64,000 bases of DNA from Streptomyces tibetensis (GTDB taxonomy: Bacteria > Actinomycetota > Actinomycetes > Streptomycetales > Streptomycetaceae): contig NZ_SZVW01000001.1 of NCBI RefSeq assembly GCF_007655005.1, forward strand, positions 496,001 through 560,000. The letters run 5' to 3'. The translations under genes were made by a program, and so were the position numbers. Of this stretch, positions 34,626 to 46,346 are shown piece after piece. The notes under the pieces were generated by a model. It did not search any database. It had not been told where the DNA came from and worked only from the letters and a program-made list of their open reading frames with translations. Numbering within the stretch: the first letter of the stretch is position 1; every line of letters starts with the position of its first letter.

Positions 34626-35024
34626 AGGTGGAGCCCACCGCAGCGGTCATTGCGGCAGGCTCCTGGATGGTTCACGGAGTGTCCGCCCCTAGTTCCTATG
34701 GGGGCGGCCGCTCACCATCCGAACAAGGTGGAGCCCACCGCAGCGGTCATTGCGGCAGGCTCCTGGATGGATCACGGAGTGTCCGCCCCTAGGTTCTGTG
34801 GGGGCGGCCGCTCACCATCCGAACAAGGTGGAGCCCACCGCAGTGGTCCCTGCGGCAGGCTCCTGGATGGTTCACGGAGTGTCCGCCCCTAGTTCCTATG
34901 GGGGCGGCCGCTCACCATCCGAACAAGGTGGAGCCCACCGCAGTGGTCCCTGCGGCAGGCTCCTGGATGGTTCACGGAGTGTCCGCCCCTAGTTCCTATG
35001 GGGGCGGCCGCTCACCATCCGAAA
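34626..35024. repeat. four tandem copies of an exact 100-bp unit
   Basis: Copies begin at 34626, 34726, 34826 and 34926, each starting AGGTGGAGCCCACCGCAG and ending CTCACCATCCGAACA. The third and fourth are identical; the first differs at a few bases (CGGTCATTGC for TGGTCCCTGC), and the second also has GGATCAC and TAGGTTCTGTG. Each copy has a hairpin with arms CCGCCCC and GGGGCGG (34683-34689 and 34701-34707 in copy one). No ORF is preserved. The nearly exact sequence suggests recent duplication or ongoing homogenisation. Confidence 0.92.
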
Positions 35025-35348
35025 ATCCGCAAGATCCACCTCCTCCGGCACTGCACCGTCCGAAGACGGAGTCGGTCCCAGCGGGTGGGCTTGCGGTGGC
35101 GTCCCATGGGCGCCCCCTTCCACGACGCCGCCCATTGACCCGGTGGGACGGCACGTCGGAATTCGGGCCGGGCCCCGAGGGCGGGGTCCGGACCGTGTCC
35201 TTGGAAGGGGGCACCCAGAAGAACCTGGGGCGCCGATCAAGGACACTAGCGCCTCGAAACCGCCTTCCACGGGGCTGAACGGCCCGAAGGCACCCATGCG
35301 CCCCCCATCGGCAACACGCGCCCCGTCACACCCACTTGGGCATGCAAA

Positions 35349-35382
35349 AGGGCCCGGCCACTCCCCTGAGCGACCAGGCCCT
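35349..35382 (-). terminator. terminator of guaB3
   Basis: On the minus strand AGGGCC and GGCCCT close a stem extended inwards by G-U-rich pairing, followed by TTTT (35346-35349 complement). It begins 19 bp after the guaB3 stop codon. Confidence 0.75.
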
Positions 35383-35400
35383 ACTCAGCGTCGGAACGGA

Positions 35401-36525
35401 CTACCGCCGGTGCTGCGAGTCCGCCACCGTCACCTCGACGCGCTGGAACTCCTTGAGCTCGCTGTAGCCGGTCGTGGACATGGCGCGGCGCAGGGCGCCG
35501 AAGAGGTTCATCGAGCCGTCGGGGGTGTGGGACGGGCCCGTGAGGATCTCCTCCAGGGTGCCGACCGTGCCGAGGGCGACCTTCTTGCCGCGCGGCAGCT
35601 CCTCGTTCACCGCCTCCATGCCCCAGTGGTGGCCCTTGCCCGGGCCGTCGGTCGCGCGGGCCAGGGGGGAGCCCATCATGACCGAGTCCGCGCCGCAGGC
35701 GATCGCCTTGGGCAGGTCACCGGACCAGCCGACGCCGCCGTCCGCGATCACGTGCACGTACCGGCCGCCCGACTCGTCCATGTAGTCACGGCGCGCCGCG
35801 GCCACGTCGGCGACCGCCGTCGCCATGGGGACCTGGATGCCGAGCACGTTGCGCGTGGTGTGCGCGGCGCCGCCGCCGAAGCCGACCAGCACACCGGCCG
35901 CGCCGGTGCGCATCAGGTGCAGGGCCGCCGTGTACGTGGCGCAACCGCCGACGATCACCGGGACGTCCAGCTCGTAGATGAACTGCTTCAGGTTCAGCGG
36001 CTCGTGCGCGCCGGAGACGTGCTCGGCGGAGACCGTCGTACCGCGGATGACGAAGATGTCCACGCCCGCGTCCACGACGGCCTTGGAGAACTGGGCGGTG
36101 CGCTGCGGGGAGAGCGCGGCGGCGGTGACGACGCCGGAGTCGCGCACCTCCTTGATGCGCTGCCCGATCAGCTCCTCCTTGATGGGAGCGGCGTAGATCT
36201 CCTGCAGACGGCGGGTCGCGGTCTCCGAATCCAGCTCGGCGATCTCGTCGAGCAGCGGCTGCGGGTCCTCGTAGCGCGTCCACAGGCCTTCGAGGTTCAG
36301 CACGCCGAGGCCGCCGAGCTCGCCGATGCGGATCGCGGTGGCCGGGGAGACGACCGAGTCCATGGGGGCGGCCAGGAAGGGCAGCTCGAAGCGGTAGGCG
36401 TCGATCTGCCAGGCGATCGAGACCTCCTTCGGGTCCCGGGTACGGCGGCTGGGGACGACGGCGATGTCGTCGAAGGCGTACGCCCGGCGGCCGCGCTTGC
36501 CGCGCCCGATCTCGATCTCAGTCAC
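35401..36525 (-). CDS. guaB3: GuaB3-family IMP dehydrogenase-related protein
   Basis: The protein has 374 residues and the IMPDH/GMP reductase barrel without the CBS pair. AVVPSRRTRDPKEVSIAWQID at the N-terminus, FLAAPMDSVVSPATAIRIGELGG, and the DGGVGWSGDLPKAIACGADSVM phosphate-binding segment are those of the actinobacterial GuaB3 group. This group has recently been treated as distinct from GuaB; a GMP reductase-type reaction is the usual proposal, which I cannot confirm from sequence. It lies 105 bp downstream of guaB, separated from it by a strong terminator, so it has its own promoter. Confidence 0.9.
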   Translation of the reverse strand: MTEIEIGRGKRGRRAYAFDDIAVVPSRRTRDPKEVSIAWQIDAYRFELPFLAAPMDSVVSPATAIRIGELGGLGVLNLEGLWTRYEDPQPLLDEIAELDSETATRRLQEIYAAPIKEELIGQRIKEVRDSGVVTAAALSPQRTAQFSKAVVDAGVDIFVIRGTTVSAEHVSGAHEPLNLKQFIYELDVPVIVGGCATYTAALHLMRTGAAGVLVGFGGGAAHTTRNVLGIQVPMATAVADVAAARRDYMDESGGRYVHVIADGGVGWSGDLPKAIACGADSVMMGSPLARATDGPGKGHHWGMEAVNEELPRGKKVALGTVGTLEEILTGPSHTPDGSMNLFGALRRAMSTTGYSELKEFQRVEVTVADSQHRR

Positions 36526-36582
36526 GTCTGTGGCCTTTCCCTGATGCGTTGCAGCGTCTTCCAGTATCGCCGACGGGCACGA

Positions 36583-36617
36583 CGAGGGCGGCCCCGGATG
36601 CCCCGGGGCCGCCCTCG
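36583..36617 (-). terminator. terminator of guaB
   Basis: Perfect 15-bp arms CGAGGGCGGCCCCGG (36583-36597) and its complement (36603-36617) with a 5-nt loop. It sits 14 bp past the guaB stop codon and before guaB3. Confidence 0.88.
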
Positions 36618-36630
36618 GAAGGCCGGGCCG

Positions 36631-38178
<1,548 letters not shown>

Positions 38179-38288
38179 CTAACGGGAAGCGCGGCTGTCT
38201 CATTCCACGGTTCCGGTCGGCTCCGGGCTTCGTATGTTCGTACGGAAGCGGCGCACCGCCTGTTCAACTGAGGTCTGTTCCAGCAGGG

Positions 38289-38966
38289 CTACTGCTCGGC
38301 CAGCGCCCGCAGCCGGCTCAGCGCCCTGTGCTGAGCCACCCGGACCGCGCCGGGTGACATTCCCAACATCTGGCCGGTCTCCTCGGCCGTGAGCCCCACC
38401 GCGATGCGCAGCAGCAGCAGTTCCCGCTGGTTCTCGGGGAGGTTGGCGAGGAGTTTCTTGGCCCATTCCGCGTCGCTGCTGAGCAGGGCGCGCTCCTCCG
38501 GGCCCAGGGAGTCGTCCGGGCGCTCGGGCATCTCGTCGGAGGGGACGGCCGTCGAGCCGGGGTGGCGCATCGCCGCGCGCTGCAGGTCGGCGACCTTGTG
38601 GGCGGCGATGGCGAAGACGAACGCCTCGAAGGGGCGCCCGGTGTCCCGGTAGCGGGGCAGCGCGAGGAGCACCGCCACGCAGACCTCCTGCGCGAGGTCC
38701 TCCACGAAGTGCCGGGCGTCGCCCGGGAGACGGGACAGACGGGTGCGGCAGTAGCGCAGGGCCAGCGGGTGGACATGGGCGAGCAGGTCGTGCGTGGCCT
38801 GCTCGTCCCCGTCGACGGCGCGGTGGACGAGCGCACCGATCGCGCCCTGGGCATGGGCCGCCTCGTCGTCGCGCATCGGTCCATGGTGCCTTGCGGCCGC
38901 CGGGTCCGCGGCACCGCGCCCGTTGTTGTGCACCGAAGCGTTATGAGCAGGTGCGCCGGCACTCAT
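38289..38966 (-). CDS. shbA: RNA polymerase sigma factor, ShbA-type
   Basis: The protein has about 225 residues (ATG 38966, with GGGGAGGG and CAGGGG upstream; ATG 38876 is a shorter alternative). Region 2 ([31 protein letters not shown]) and region 4 ([41 protein letters not shown]) of a small group 4 sigma factor are clear. The position next to bldM and guaB is that of ShbA, which in Streptomyces drives hrdB, the principal sigma factor gene; this link rests on published work on Streptomyces griseus and on the context, not on motifs. No anti-sigma gene is adjacent. Confidence 0.8.
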   Translation of the reverse strand: MSAGAPAHNASVHNNGRGAADPAAARHHGPMRDDEAAHAQGAIGALVHRAVDGDEQATHDLLAHVHPLALRYCRTRLSRLPGDARHFVEDLAQEVCVAVLLALPRYRDTGRPFEAFVFAIAAHKVADLQRAAMRHPGSTAVPSDEMPERPDDSLGPEERALLSSDAEWAKKLLANLPENQRELLLLRIAVGLTAEETGQMLGMSPGAVRVAQHRALSRLRALAEQ

Positions 38967-39360
38967 CCCCTGCGCCCTCCCCTTCCGCTCGACCGACTCG
39001 TCCCCGAGGAACTCCACACCCTCAAGGATGCGGCATCCGCGGCGAAACGAGCAGCGGGCACCCTGCGGACCCCCGGCCCACCCGCGCCCACCTGGCTTTT
39101 CGTGCCCTCACGACGACCGCCGGGACCTGCCGTTCGAATCAGCCCGGGGACGTGGGTCCCCGACTGCGCCCTCCTGGGCTCCCGACCTCGCCCGGGCAGG
39201 GACGGACCCCCGACGGCGCCGTCGCCGGCCGCCGCCTCCGGCATACGCGGTCGCGGCTTCCGCGGGGGCATCCACATGCCCCCGCTCACCGGCCGGGGCC
39301 GGAGCCCCCGCCTCGGAGCCGGCCCGACCCGAAGGACGGGCGTGATCCGAACAACAGGCC
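38967..39360. other. intergenic region between shbA and bldM with a terminator
   Basis: These 394 bp hold the shbA promoter region and the bldM terminator (39262-39285). They are GC-rich, with no ORF of coding quality and no other recognised motif. Confidence 0.55.
39262..39285. terminator. bldM terminator hairpin
   Basis: Arms GCGGGGGCAT (39262-39271) and ATGCCCCCGC (39276-39285) pair perfectly around CCAC, 76 nt beyond the bldM stop codon. Confidence 0.75.
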
Positions 39361-39972
39361 CTAGCGCACCAGACCCCACCGGAAGCCGAGCGCCACGGCG
39401 TGGGCCCGGTCCGAGGCGCCGAGCTTCTTGAACAGGCGCCTGGCGTGGGTCTTCACGGTGTCCTCGGAGAGGAACAGCTCGCGGCCGATCTCGGCGTTCG
39501 AGCGGCCGTGGCTCATGCCTTCGAGGACCTGGATCTCACGTGCCGTGAGGGTGGGCGCCGCGCCCATCTCGGCCGAGCGCAGCCGGCGCGGGGCGAGCCG
39601 CCAGGTCGGGTCGGCCAGGGCCTGGGTCACCGTCGCGCGCAGTTCCGCGCGGGAGGCGTCCTTGTGCAGGTAGCCGCGGGCACCGGCGGCGACCGCGAGG
39701 GCCACGCCGTCCAGGTCCTCGGCGACGGTGAGCATGATGATGCGCGCACCGGGGTCGGCGGACAGCAGCCGCCGGACCGTCTCGACGCCGCCCAGTCCGG
39801 GCATGCGTACGTCCATCAGAATCAAGTCCGAGCGGTCGGCCCCCCAGCGGCGGAGGACTTCCTCGCCGTTGGCCGCCGTCGTCACGCGCTCTACGCCGGG
39901 CACGGTCGCCACCGCACGACGGAGCGCCTCTCGGGCAAGCGGGGAGTCGTCGCAGACGAGGACGGAAGTCAT
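39361..39972 (-). CDS. bldM: developmental response regulator BldM
   Basis: The protein has 203 residues, the length of BldM. An atypical receiver (about 1-120) has the acidic DD at 8-9 and Asp54 in LMDVRMPG; the C-terminal LuxR-type HTH (about 138-200) contains LTAREIQVLEGMSHGRSNAEIGRELF and TVKTHARRLFKKLGA. BldM works without phosphorylation, as a homodimer on early genes and as a heterodimer with WhiI on late sporulation genes (known from Streptomyces venezuelae). The ATG at 39972 follows GGAGGGCGG. It is divergent from whiD. Confidence 0.96.
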   Translation of the reverse strand: MTSVLVCDDSPLAREALRRAVATVPGVERVTTAANGEEVLRRWGADRSDLILMDVRMPGLGGVETVRRLLSADPGARIIMLTVAEDLDGVALAVAAGARGYLHKDASRAELRATVTQALADPTWRLAPRRLRSAEMGAAPTLTAREIQVLEGMSHGRSNAEIGRELFLSEDTVKTHARRLFKKLGASDRAHAVALGFRWGLVR

Positions 39973-40352
39973 GACCGCCCTCCGCAGCTGATGCACGTCA
40001 CCTTGAGCCTCCAGGCTGGTACGAAATCGTCACCTGTGCGGTCGACCGTCTCGGACGCAGGTCCGAGCACTTGTTCCTTCAACCGCCTCGCACTCTCAAC
40101 GACGGTCACCCGAAAGAGTTACGGGGGCGGCTGCCCTCTTCGGCACTCTACGTGAGGGGACGGACACGGTGCAGACATGCACAGCAGACCTGCGAACTTT
40201 CATCACAAGCTATGCCCCATTCAGACCCATTTCTTCCGCTTTGCCAGTGTCTGGAGCTAGATTCGCAATGAGTCATATTTTCATCTCCTTAGATCGTAGT
40301 TGTACGGTCGTAGACACCGGATCCGCCCAAAACGGCTACAAGGGGTCACGTA
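39973..40352. other. shared bldM-whiD promoter region
   Basis: These 380 bp separate two divergent developmental genes and hold both promoter regions. The part near whiD (about 40180-40350) is unusually AT-rich for this genome. GTCACC occurs twice near bldM (around 39997 and 40030), which recalls half of the BldD-box, but I cannot place a full BldD site. No ORF is present. Confidence 0.55.
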
Positions 40353-40682
40353 ATGGCAGATTTCTCCCGCCTTCCCGGACCGAACGCGGACCTGTGGGAC
40401 TGGCAGCTGCTGGCTGCCTGTCGCGGGGTGGACAGCTCGCTCTTCTTCCATCCGGAGGGTGAGCGCGGTGCGGCGAGGAGCGCTCGTGAGAACTCGGCCA
40501 AAGAGGTCTGCATGAGGTGCCCCGTACGCGCGGAGTGCGCAGCCCACGCCCTGGCGGTGCGTGAGCCGTACGGCGTGTGGGGCGGGCTGACCGAGGACGA
40601 GCGCGAAGAGCTGATGGGGCGGGCGCGCAACCGGCTGGTGTCGGCGTCGGCATCGGGCGGGCACACCGCCTCGAACACCTGA
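40353..40682 (+). CDS. whiD: WhiB-family iron-sulfur protein WhiD
   Basis: The protein has 109 residues. The four cluster ligands Cys23, Cys53, Cys56 and Cys62 (C-x29-C-x2-C-x5-C) hold a 4Fe-4S cluster, followed by the Wbl turn GVWGG at 74-78 and a basic tail (MGRARNRL). WhiB-like proteins bind region 4 of the principal sigma factor; WhiD is needed for late sporulation septation and spore maturation. GGGG lies before the ATG. The pairing with bldM is conserved in Streptomyces. Confidence 0.95.
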   Translation: MADFSRLPGPNADLWDWQLLAACRGVDSSLFFHPEGERGAARSARENSAKEVCMRCPVRAECAAHALAVREPYGVWGGLTEDEREELMGRARNRLVSASASGGHTASNT

Positions 40683-40742
40683 AGGAACGTTTCTGCACAG
40701 GCACGCGCACGCGTGCCGTTGGTTTTTGACGCGAGTGGGCCG

Positions 40743-41660
40743 CTACTGGCGGCGGGCGGCCCGGGCCAGCTGGTCGAGTGTCGCCGCCACGGCCGGGACC
40801 TGTGCGAGGTCGGGCAGGGTGAGCGCGACGATCTCCCGCCGCACCGCCGGTTCCAGCCGCACGGCGCGCACTCCCCGGGGCCGGACCGACTCGACGGCCA
40901 GCTGGGGAAGGACGGCCACGCCCAGGCCGGCCCCGACGAGGCCGACGACCGCGGGGTAGTCGTCGGTCGCGAAGTCGATGCGCGGGGCGAAGCCGGCCGC
41001 CGCGCACACCTCGACCAACTGTCCGCGGCAGCGCGGGCAGCCCGCGATCCACGGCTCCTCGGCGAGCTCGCCGATCGCGACGGACTGCGCGCCCGCGAGC
41101 CGGTGGCGCTCCGGCACGAGCGCGACGAGCCGGTCCGACAGCAGCGGTCGCACGACGAGGTCGTCCCACTCCTCCGCACCGACCGCGCCCTCGTAGCGGA
41201 AGGCGAGCGCCACGTCGCAGTCGCCCTCGCGCAGCAGGCCCACGGAGGCGGGCGGCTCGGCCTCCTCCAGGGAGACACGGGTGCCGGGGTGCGCCTCGCG
41301 CAGTGCGGCGAGGGCCGTGGGGACGAGGGTGGAGCTGCCGCTGGGGAAGGAGACGAGCCGGACCCGTCCGGCGCGCAGCCCGGCGATGGCGGCGACCTCC
41401 TCCTCCGCCGCCGTGAGCCCGGCGAGGATCCCGGCGGCGTGCCGCACCAGGGCCTCACCGGCCTGGGTCAGGCGCATCTCGCGTCCGGTGCGGATCAGCA
41501 GCGGCGTGCCGACGGAGGTTTCCAGGGCCTTCATCTGCTGGCTGACGGCGGGCTGGGTGCAGCCCAGCTCGCGGCCCGCGGCGGAGAAGGAGCCGGTGGT
41601 CGCGACGGCGCGCAGGACACGGAGATGACGAGCTTCGATCACCCCTAGAGGATAAGTCAC
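40743..41660 (-). CDS. LysR-family transcriptional regulator
   Basis: The protein has 305 residues. The N-terminal winged helix (about 8-66: IEARHLRVLRAVATTGSFSAAGREL, then TQPAVSQQMKALE) and an effector domain (about 95-300) are normal for the family. The GTG at 41660 is used here; GTG 41642 is a second choice. The gene is divergent from the MOSC gene with 62 bp between starts, the usual arrangement when a LysR protein controls both itself and its neighbour. Effector unknown. Confidence 0.9.
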   Translation of the reverse strand: MTYPLGVIEARHLRVLRAVATTGSFSAAGRELGCTQPAVSQQMKALETSVGTPLLIRTGREMRLTQAGEALVRHAAGILAGLTAAEEEVAAIAGLRAGRVRLVSFPSGSSTLVPTALAALREAHPGTRVSLEEAEPPASVGLLREGDCDVALAFRYEGAVGAEEWDDLVVRPLLSDRLVALVPERHRLAGAQSVAIGELAEEPWIAGCPRCRGQLVEVCAAAGFAPRIDFATDDYPAVVGLVGAGLGVAVLPQLAVESVRPRGVRAVRLEPAVRREIVALTLPDLAQVPAVAATLDQLARAARRQ

Positions 41661-41722
41661 TCTTTGATGTCGCGACCGATAATGCGTCGACGCTTTGGGG
41701 TCCGGTCGCCTACCGTGCGGGC

Positions 41723-42391
41723 ATGAGGCTTCTGTCAGTGAATCTGGGTCGTGCCGAGGCCGTGCCGTACACGGACAACCCGGAGGGGGTGACCGGGATC
41801 GACAAGCGGCCGGTGGACGGGCCGGTGCGGGTGTCCGCGCCCGGTCCCAAGGGCATCGGCGGGAGCGGGCTGGCCGGGGACGCGGTGTGCAAGCTGGAGC
41901 ACCACGGCGGCGACGACCAGGCGGTGTACGCCATGGCTCGCGAGGACATGGACGCGTGGGAGCGCGAGCTGGGCCGGACGCTGCCCGACGGCGCGTTCGG
42001 CGAGAACCTCACGACCCGCGGGCTGGACGTGTCCGGCGCCCTGATCGGCGAGCGCTGGCGCATCGGCCCCGAGGTGATACTGGAGATCACCTCCGGGCGG
42101 ATCCCGTGCCGTACGTTCCAGGGCCATCTGGACGAGAAGGGCTGGGTGAAGCGGTTCACGCGGCGGGGGGCGCCGGGGGCGTATCTGCGAGTGATCGAGC
42201 CCGGGGAGATCCGCGCGGGCGATGCCGTCGAGATCGTGCACCGGCCCGGCCACGACGTGACCGTGGCCCTGCAGTTCCGGGCGGTGACGACCGAGCGGGC
42301 GCTGCTGCCGCGGCTGGTGGCCGCGGGCGAGGCCCTGCACCCGGAGGTGCTGAGGACGGCCCGTGAATATCAGGAGAAGTACGGGGCCTGA
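41723..42391 (+). CDS. MOSC-domain protein
   Basis: The protein has 222 residues with the MOSC core at about 40-165 (KLEHHGGDDQAVYAMARED, GAFGENLTTRGLDVS, and RIPCRTFQGHL with the conserved Cys). MOSC proteins handle sulfur on molybdenum cofactor or N-hydroxylated compounds; the YiiM-type C-terminal extension (about 170-222) fits the latter. A TACCGT -10-like element 8 bp before the ATG suggests a leaderless mRNA. It shares its promoter region with the LysR gene. Confidence 0.9.
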   Translation: MRLLSVNLGRAEAVPYTDNPEGVTGIDKRPVDGPVRVSAPGPKGIGGSGLAGDAVCKLEHHGGDDQAVYAMAREDMDAWERELGRTLPDGAFGENLTTRGLDVSGALIGERWRIGPEVILEITSGRIPCRTFQGHLDEKGWVKRFTRRGAPGAYLRVIEPGEIRAGDAVEIVHRPGHDVTVALQFRAVTTERALLPRLVAAGEALHPEVLRTAREYQEKYGA

Positions 42392-42485
42392 CGGCCGCTC
42401 GCCACGCCTGTCTCCACCGACCCTTCACCACGGACGGCCCCCGGGGGAAGCGGATGCACTCGGTCCGGGTCACTAACCTTCTGCC

Positions 42486-43259
42486 ATGACAACGGCTCTG
42501 ATTACGGGATCGACGGCAGGCATCGGGGCCGCGTTCGCGCGGCGACTGGCGGCGGACGGGCACAACCTGGTGCTGGTGGCCCGCGACACCAAGCGGCTTC
42601 GGGAGCAGGCGACCGAGCTGCACGACCGGCACGGCATCGAGGCGGAGGTGCTGACGGCCGACCTGGCCGAGGACAAGGGCATCGAGGCGGTGGCCGGACG
42701 GCTCGGCGACCGCAAGAGCCCCGTCGACCTGCTGATCAACAACGCCGGGTTCGGCAACAAGGGCCGCTATCTCGACGTCTCCATGGCGGACGAACTGCGG
42801 ATGCTGAAGGTGCACTGCGAGGCGGTGCTGCGGTTGACGTCGGCGGCGACCGGAGCGATGCGCGAGCGGGGCCGCGGCGGCGTCGTCAATGTCGCGTCGG
42901 TGGCCGCCTTCGTCCCCCGGGGCACCTACGGCGCGTCCAAGGCCTGGGTCGTGCAGTTCACGCAGGGCGCGGCGCGCGACCTGGCCGGCAGCGGCGTGCG
43001 GCTGATGGCGCTCTGCCCGGGGTTCGTGCGCACCGAGTTCCACGACCGGGCCGGGATGGGCACCGACAACATCCCGGGCTGGATGTGGCTCGACGCGGAC
43101 AAGCTGGTGGCGGCGGCGCTGCACGATCTGGCGCGCGGCAAGACGCTGTCCGTTCCGGACCCGCGCTACAAGGCGCTGATGGGCGCGGCGAAGCTGGTGC
43201 CGCGGGGGATGCTCGGGGCCGTTTCCTCCAGGACGGGTCGGAAGTACGGGCCGCAGTAG
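42486..43259 (+). CDS. short-chain dehydrogenase/reductase
   Basis: The protein has 257 residues. The classical SDR cofactor loop TGSTAGIGAAFARRLA is at 6-21, NNAGFG follows, and the catalytic Ser and the Tyr-x3-Lys (YGASK) are present near 139 and 149-153. LVLVARDTKRLREQATEL suggests NADP binding (Arg after the second strand). C-terminus has LVPRGMLGAVSSRTGR. Substrate unknown. No ribosome binding site is visible; TAACCT just upstream suggests a leaderless start. Confidence 0.9.
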   Translation: MTTALITGSTAGIGAAFARRLAADGHNLVLVARDTKRLREQATELHDRHGIEAEVLTADLAEDKGIEAVAGRLGDRKSPVDLLINNAGFGNKGRYLDVSMADELRMLKVHCEAVLRLTSAATGAMRERGRGGVVNVASVAAFVPRGTYGASKAWVVQFTQGAARDLAGSGVRLMALCPGFVRTEFHDRAGMGTDNIPGWMWLDADKLVAAALHDLARGKTLSVPDPRYKALMGAAKLVPRGMLGAVSSRTGRKYGPQ

Positions 43260-43344
43260 CAGCCTTGGGCCAAGAGGCGACGGACGGCTCCGGTTGGGAC
43301 AATGAAGCTGTTCAGCCGGACCCAGGGGGGCCGGAGGCGAGGCC

Positions 43345-44052
43345 ATGACCTTCGTACAGCTCATCGAATGCAGGACCAGCCGGCTCGACGAGATGAACCG
43401 GCTGATGGACCGGTGGGTCGAGCAGACCAAGGGGAAGCGGACCGCGTCACACAGTGTCGTGGCGACGGATCGGGCCGATGCCTCGCACATCGTGGAGATC
43501 GTGGAGTTCCCGTCGTACGAGGAGGCGATGCGCAACTCCGGGCTGCCGGAGACCGACCGGATCTTCCAGGACATGGTGGCGCTCTGCGAGGAGACGCCGA
43601 CCTTCACGGACCTGGACGTGGTGCGGGACGAGCAGCTGTACGCGGCCACCGCGCGCAGGTTCTTCGAGCTCGCGCCGGGCCGGGGGGCCGCGCCGCCGTT
43701 CAACGACGTGTTCATCGAGGACTACCACGACCACGATCCCGCCAACGTGCAGGACGCCATCGGGCTGGACGCGTTCCGGCGCGAGGTGGAGGTGTGGCGG
43801 GGCGGGTTCGACTTCTCGTTCACCATCGACGACCAGATGGCGCAGGGCGACCGGGTGTGCACCCGGTGGTCCTGGAAGGGGCACCACAAGGGCGACTTCC
43901 TCGGGATTCCGCCGACCGGGAAGGACGTCACCATGACCGGGACGACCGTCCACCGCTGCACTCCGGACGGGAAGATCGCCGAGGGCTGGTGGCAGTACGA
44001 CCGGCTGGGGCTGATGCAGCAGCTGGGGGTGCTCGATCCGCTGGAGCTGTGA
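43345..44052 (+). CDS. fusion of an ABM-like and a SnoaL-like (ester cyclase) domain
   Basis: The protein has 235 residues and two alpha-beta barrel domains. The first (about 1-105) starts TFVQLIECRTSRLDEMNRLMDRW and resembles antibiotic-biosynthesis-monooxygenase or stress-responsive dimer domains. The second (about 115-235), with NDVFIEDYHDHDP, DAFRREVEVWRGGFDFSFTIDD and GKIAEGWWQYDRLGLMQQLG, is the SnoaL/polyketide-cyclase-like fold of ester cyclases. No biosynthetic cluster is nearby, so a housekeeping or detoxification role is as likely as polyketide work. GGAGGCGAGG lies just before the ATG. Confidence 0.85.
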   Translation: MTFVQLIECRTSRLDEMNRLMDRWVEQTKGKRTASHSVVATDRADASHIVEIVEFPSYEEAMRNSGLPETDRIFQDMVALCEETPTFTDLDVVRDEQLYAATARRFFELAPGRGAAPPFNDVFIEDYHDHDPANVQDAIGLDAFRREVEVWRGGFDFSFTIDDQMAQGDRVCTRWSWKGHHKGDFLGIPPTGKDVTMTGTTVHRCTPDGKIAEGWWQYDRLGLMQQLGVLDPLEL

Positions 44053-44069
44053 CCGGCAGGACCTACGGG

Positions 44070-44107
44070 AGAAGCCCCCGTTCCGCCTGGGCGGAACGGG
44101 GGCTTCT
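44070..44107. terminator. bidirectional terminator between the ABM-SnoaL gene and groEL
   Basis: Arms AGAAGCCCCCGTTCCGCC (44070-44087) and its exact complement (44090-44107), an 18-bp stem, serve the convergent genes on both sides. Confidence 0.9.
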
Positions 44108-44124
44108 GCTACGAGGTCGGTGCC

Positions 44125-45774
<1,650 letters not shown>

Positions 45775-45864
45775 TCAGGGGTTACGGCACTGCGCCCCGG
45801 GCGCCCGGCTCAATAGCGATCGCGGGGGCCAGGGGCGCAGTTCAAAGCAAGGTGCTGGGGTGAA

Positions 45865-46173
45865 TTACTTCTCGACGATCGCGAGCACGTCGCGGGCCGA
45901 GAGGACGAGGTACTCCTCGCCGTTGTACTTCACCTCGGTACCGCCGTACTTGCTGTAGAGCACGACGTCGCCGACGGAGACGTCGAGCGGAAGACGGTTG
46001 CCGTCCTCGAAGCGGCCCGGGCCCACGGCCAGGACGACGCCCTCCTGGGGCTTCTCCTTGGCGGTGTCCGGGATGACCAGGCCAGAGGCGGTGGTCTGCT
46101 CGGCGTCGAGCGGCTGGACCACAATGCGGTCCTCGAGCGGCTTGATGGCAACCTTGGAGCTGGTGGTCGTCAC
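45865..46173 (-). CDS. groES: co-chaperonin GroES (10 kDa)
   Basis: The protein has 102 residues. [29 protein letters not shown] with the mobile loop at about 20-32, [29 protein letters not shown] and the C-terminal [12 protein letters not shown] are all normal. The GTG at 46173 has GGGAGG 7 bp upstream. Transcription is under two CIRCE operators. Confidence 0.97.
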   Translation of the reverse strand: MTTTSSKVAIKPLEDRIVVQPLDAEQTTASGLVIPDTAKEKPQEGVVLAVGPGRFEDGNRLPLDVSVGDVVLYSKYGGTEVKYNGEEYLVLSARDVLAIVEK

Positions 46174-46272
46174 GATCCGACCTCCCCCTTCGGAGATCTC
46201 ACGGGGTTAACTGTCTGAGGTGGCGACCAGGTGGATCCGTCGTCGCGGGTGCCGGACCTGCCCGTCGCTGTG

Positions 46273-46346
46273 TTGGCACTCTCCAGTGGGGAGTGCCAGA
46301 GCCGAGACTATGACTGCGATTAGCACTCGGTCAAGCGGACTGCTAA
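46273..46346 (-). promoter_or_regulatory. groESL promoter with two CIRCE (HrcA) operators
   Basis: Operator one: TTGGCACTC (46273-46281), 9 bp, GAGTGCCAG (46291-46299). Operator two: TTAGCACTC (46320-46328), 9 bp, GACTGCTAA (46338-46346), with one base off the consensus. On the minus strand TTGACC (46329-46334) and CATAGT (46307-46312), 16 bp apart, form the promoter, so operator two covers the -35 and spacer and operator one lies downstream in the leader. HrcA repression of groESL1 through such sites is established in Streptomyces. Confidence 0.92.

Larger units (their letters stand above)
34551..35400. other. 850-bp gene-free region containing a 100-bp tandem repeat array
   Basis: Apart from the repeat array (34626-35024) and the terminator of guaB3 (35349-35382), I see no feature. 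Rightward ORFs of 66-80 codons through the array are artefacts of the repeat: because the period is 100 bp, not a multiple of 3, successive copies are read in different frames. Confidence 0.6.

Noticed and set aside
34592-34992. Short ORFs through the 100-bp repeat
   Set aside because: Period is not a multiple of three, so each copy is read in another frame; an artefact.
34626-35024. CRISPR array
   Set aside because: Repeats are 100 bp with no spacers of unique sequence between them and no cas genes are present.
35401-36525. Second true IMP dehydrogenase
   Set aside because: It lacks the CBS pair and belongs to the GuaB3 group; guaB at 36631-38136 has all catalytic features.
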